From contig NZ_LMLW01000009.1 in assembly GCF_001422045.1 (NCBI RefSeq), positions 372,001 through 436,000 of the forward strand: a stretch of 64,000 nt of DNA. The letters are read 5' to 3'. This DNA is from Sphingomonas sp. Leaf242. GTDB taxonomy: Bacteria > Pseudomonadota > Alphaproteobacteria > Sphingomonadales > Sphingomonadaceae. Under the pieces are notes generated by a model. It ran no database searches. It had not been told where the DNA came from and saw nothing but the letters and a program-made list of their open reading frames with translations. Shown in pieces: positions 63,072 to 64,000 of this stretch (within the stretch, counting starts at the first letter, position 1; every line of letters begins with the position of its first letter). A program made the translations under genes and the position numbers.

Positions 63072-64000
63072 ATGATGACGCATTCCAACGACCAACCGTT
63101 TCCGGCGCCTTCCCCCGCACACCCGATTGCGGTCGTTATTCTTGCCGCCGGCAAGGGTACGCGGATGAAATCGGACCTGCACAAGGTCCTCCACCCGATC
63201 GCCGGACGGCCGATGCTGTTGCATCTGGTCGCAAGCGCAGCCGCGCTGCATCCGGCAAAGACCGTCGTGGTGACCGGCGCAGGGCGCGAGCAAGTCGAGG
63301 CGGCGGTCGCACCGCTCGGTATTTCCACCGCGCTTCAGGCGGAGCAGCTCGGCACCGGCCATGCGGTCGCGCAGGCTCGCGACGCGCTGGCGGGGTTCGA
63401 TGGCGATGTCCTGATCCTCTACGGCGATGTGCCGCTCGTCACCGCAGCGACGATGCAGCGGATGATCGACCGGTTGCACGGTGACGACAGCCCCGCCGTC
63501 GTCGTGCTCGGCTTTCGCCCCGCGAACCCCGGCGCCTATGGTCGCGTCATCGCCGACGCTGCGGGCCGGATGGACCGGATCGTCGAGTATAAGGACGCGT
63601 CGGAGGCGGAACGCGCGGTGACGCTGTGCAACTCCGGGCTGATGGCGGTGCGCTCTACCGACCTGTTCGCGCTGCTCGACCGGCTTGGCAACGACAATGC
63701 GGCGGGCGAATATTACCTCACCGATATCGTCGAGCTTGCCGCCGCCGCTGGCCGCTCGTCCGCGGTGATCGAGACTGGCGCGGACGAAGTCGCCGGCGTT
63801 AACAGCCGCGGTGAACTCGCCGGTGTCGAAGCCTCATGGCAGGCCACGCGCCGCGCACAGGCGATGGTCGACGGCGCAACATTGATCGCCCCGGACACCG
63901 TCTGGTTCTCGCATGACACGCAACTCGGTCGCGACGTCGTGATCGAACCCAACGTCGTTTTCGGCCCCGGCGCGCGTATCGCGGACGGCGCGACGATCCA
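63072..64000 (+). CDS. glmU: Bifunctional GlmU (5' part)
   Basis: About 309 codons are present; the gene runs off the right edge. The start is ATG 63072, with a second ATG directly after. The uridyltransferase domain shows LAAGKGTRMKSDLHKVLHPI near residues 25-44, QLGTGHA, YGDVPLV and GEYYLTDIVELA. The beginning of the left-handed beta-helix (VVIEPNVVFGPGARI) is present. GlmU acetylates glucosamine-1-phosphate and joins it to UTP, giving UDP-GlcNAc for peptidoglycan and LPS. Confidence 0.97.
   Translation, partial: MMTHSNDQPFPAPSPAHPIAVVILAAGKGTRMKSDLHKVLHPIAGRPMLLHLVASAAALHPAKTVVVTGAGREQVEAAVAPLGISTALQAEQLGTGHAVAQARDALAGFDGDVLILYGDVPLVTAATMQRMIDRLHGDDSPAVVVLGFRPANPGAYGRVIADAAGRMDRIVEYKDASEAERAVTLCNSGLMAVRSTDLFALLDRLGNDNAAGEYYLTDIVELAAAAGRSSAVIETGADEVAGVNSRGELAGVEASWQATRRAQAMVDGATLIAPDTVWFSHDTQLGRDVVIEPNVVFGPGARIADGATI

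Overview
The window is about 64 kb of GC-rich, densely packed DNA that looks like the chromosome of a sphingomonad (Sphingomonas or a close relative, Alphaproteobacteria). This rests on several traits: a TonB-dependent receptor with FecI/FecR regulators, type B PutA with a divergent Lrp-family regulator, phasin and PilZ genes, an HprK-related kinase/PqqD/nucleotidyltransferase cassette, and many short palindromic intergenic repeats of the 'GGGGCCCAnnnGGG' kind. No tRNA, rRNA, CRISPR array, transposase or integrase was seen. Both ends cut genes: an M20 amidohydrolase on the left and glmU on the right.

Layout. 1-3.9 kb: amidohydrolase end, a class A beta-lactamase-like lipoprotein, nadB. 4.2-18.5 kb: a carbohydrate-utilisation locus with a ROK regulator, ROK sugar kinase, type B carboxylesterase, SGNH esterase, GH2, GH3, and a TonB receptor behind FecR and an ECF sigma factor. 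The enzyme set fits uptake and trimming of an acetylated beta-mannan or glucomannan (inference). 18.6-22.6 kb: a translationally coupled trio (DUF2334 deacetylase, GT4 glycosyltransferase, small membrane protein), divergent from a polytopic membrane protein plus DUF2141 protein. 22.6-29.9 kb: proline catabolism (Lrp-family regulator, putA), a candidate sRNA, and acnA. 30.3-33.8 kb: a trypsin-like autotransporter.

34.3-39.5 kb: a 53-residue CxxC protein, then a MarR-controlled tripartite MFS efflux operon. 39.5-41.9 kb: a beta-propeller lactonase and several small genes. 41.9-49.3 kb: an RND efflux operon led by an unknown 132-residue gene and governed by a TetR repressor, with three matching operator palindromes visible. 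49.4-51.7 kb: phasin, PilZ, SDR, and a Pro/Ala-rich secreted protein. 51.8-59.3 kb: the complete phosphate regulon phoR-pstS-pstC-pstA-pstB-phoU-phoB with a clear Pho box. 59.4-62.0 kb: a Tat-exported small protein, PqqD-like protein, HprK-related kinase and nucleotidyltransferase, tightly coupled. This is the least understood system in the window. 62-64 kb: VanZ-like protein, gph, glmU.

Six palindromic repeats are present. Three of them sit inside operons, each exactly between a gene for a periplasmic or adaptor component and the next gene for an inner-membrane transporter (pstS|pstC, RND adaptor|permease, EmrA-like|EmrB-like). This suggests a role in setting protein ratios. Coding calls use start choices based on Shine-Dalgarno sites, signal peptides, overlaps and family length. 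Functions are from motif recognition only; no database search was run.
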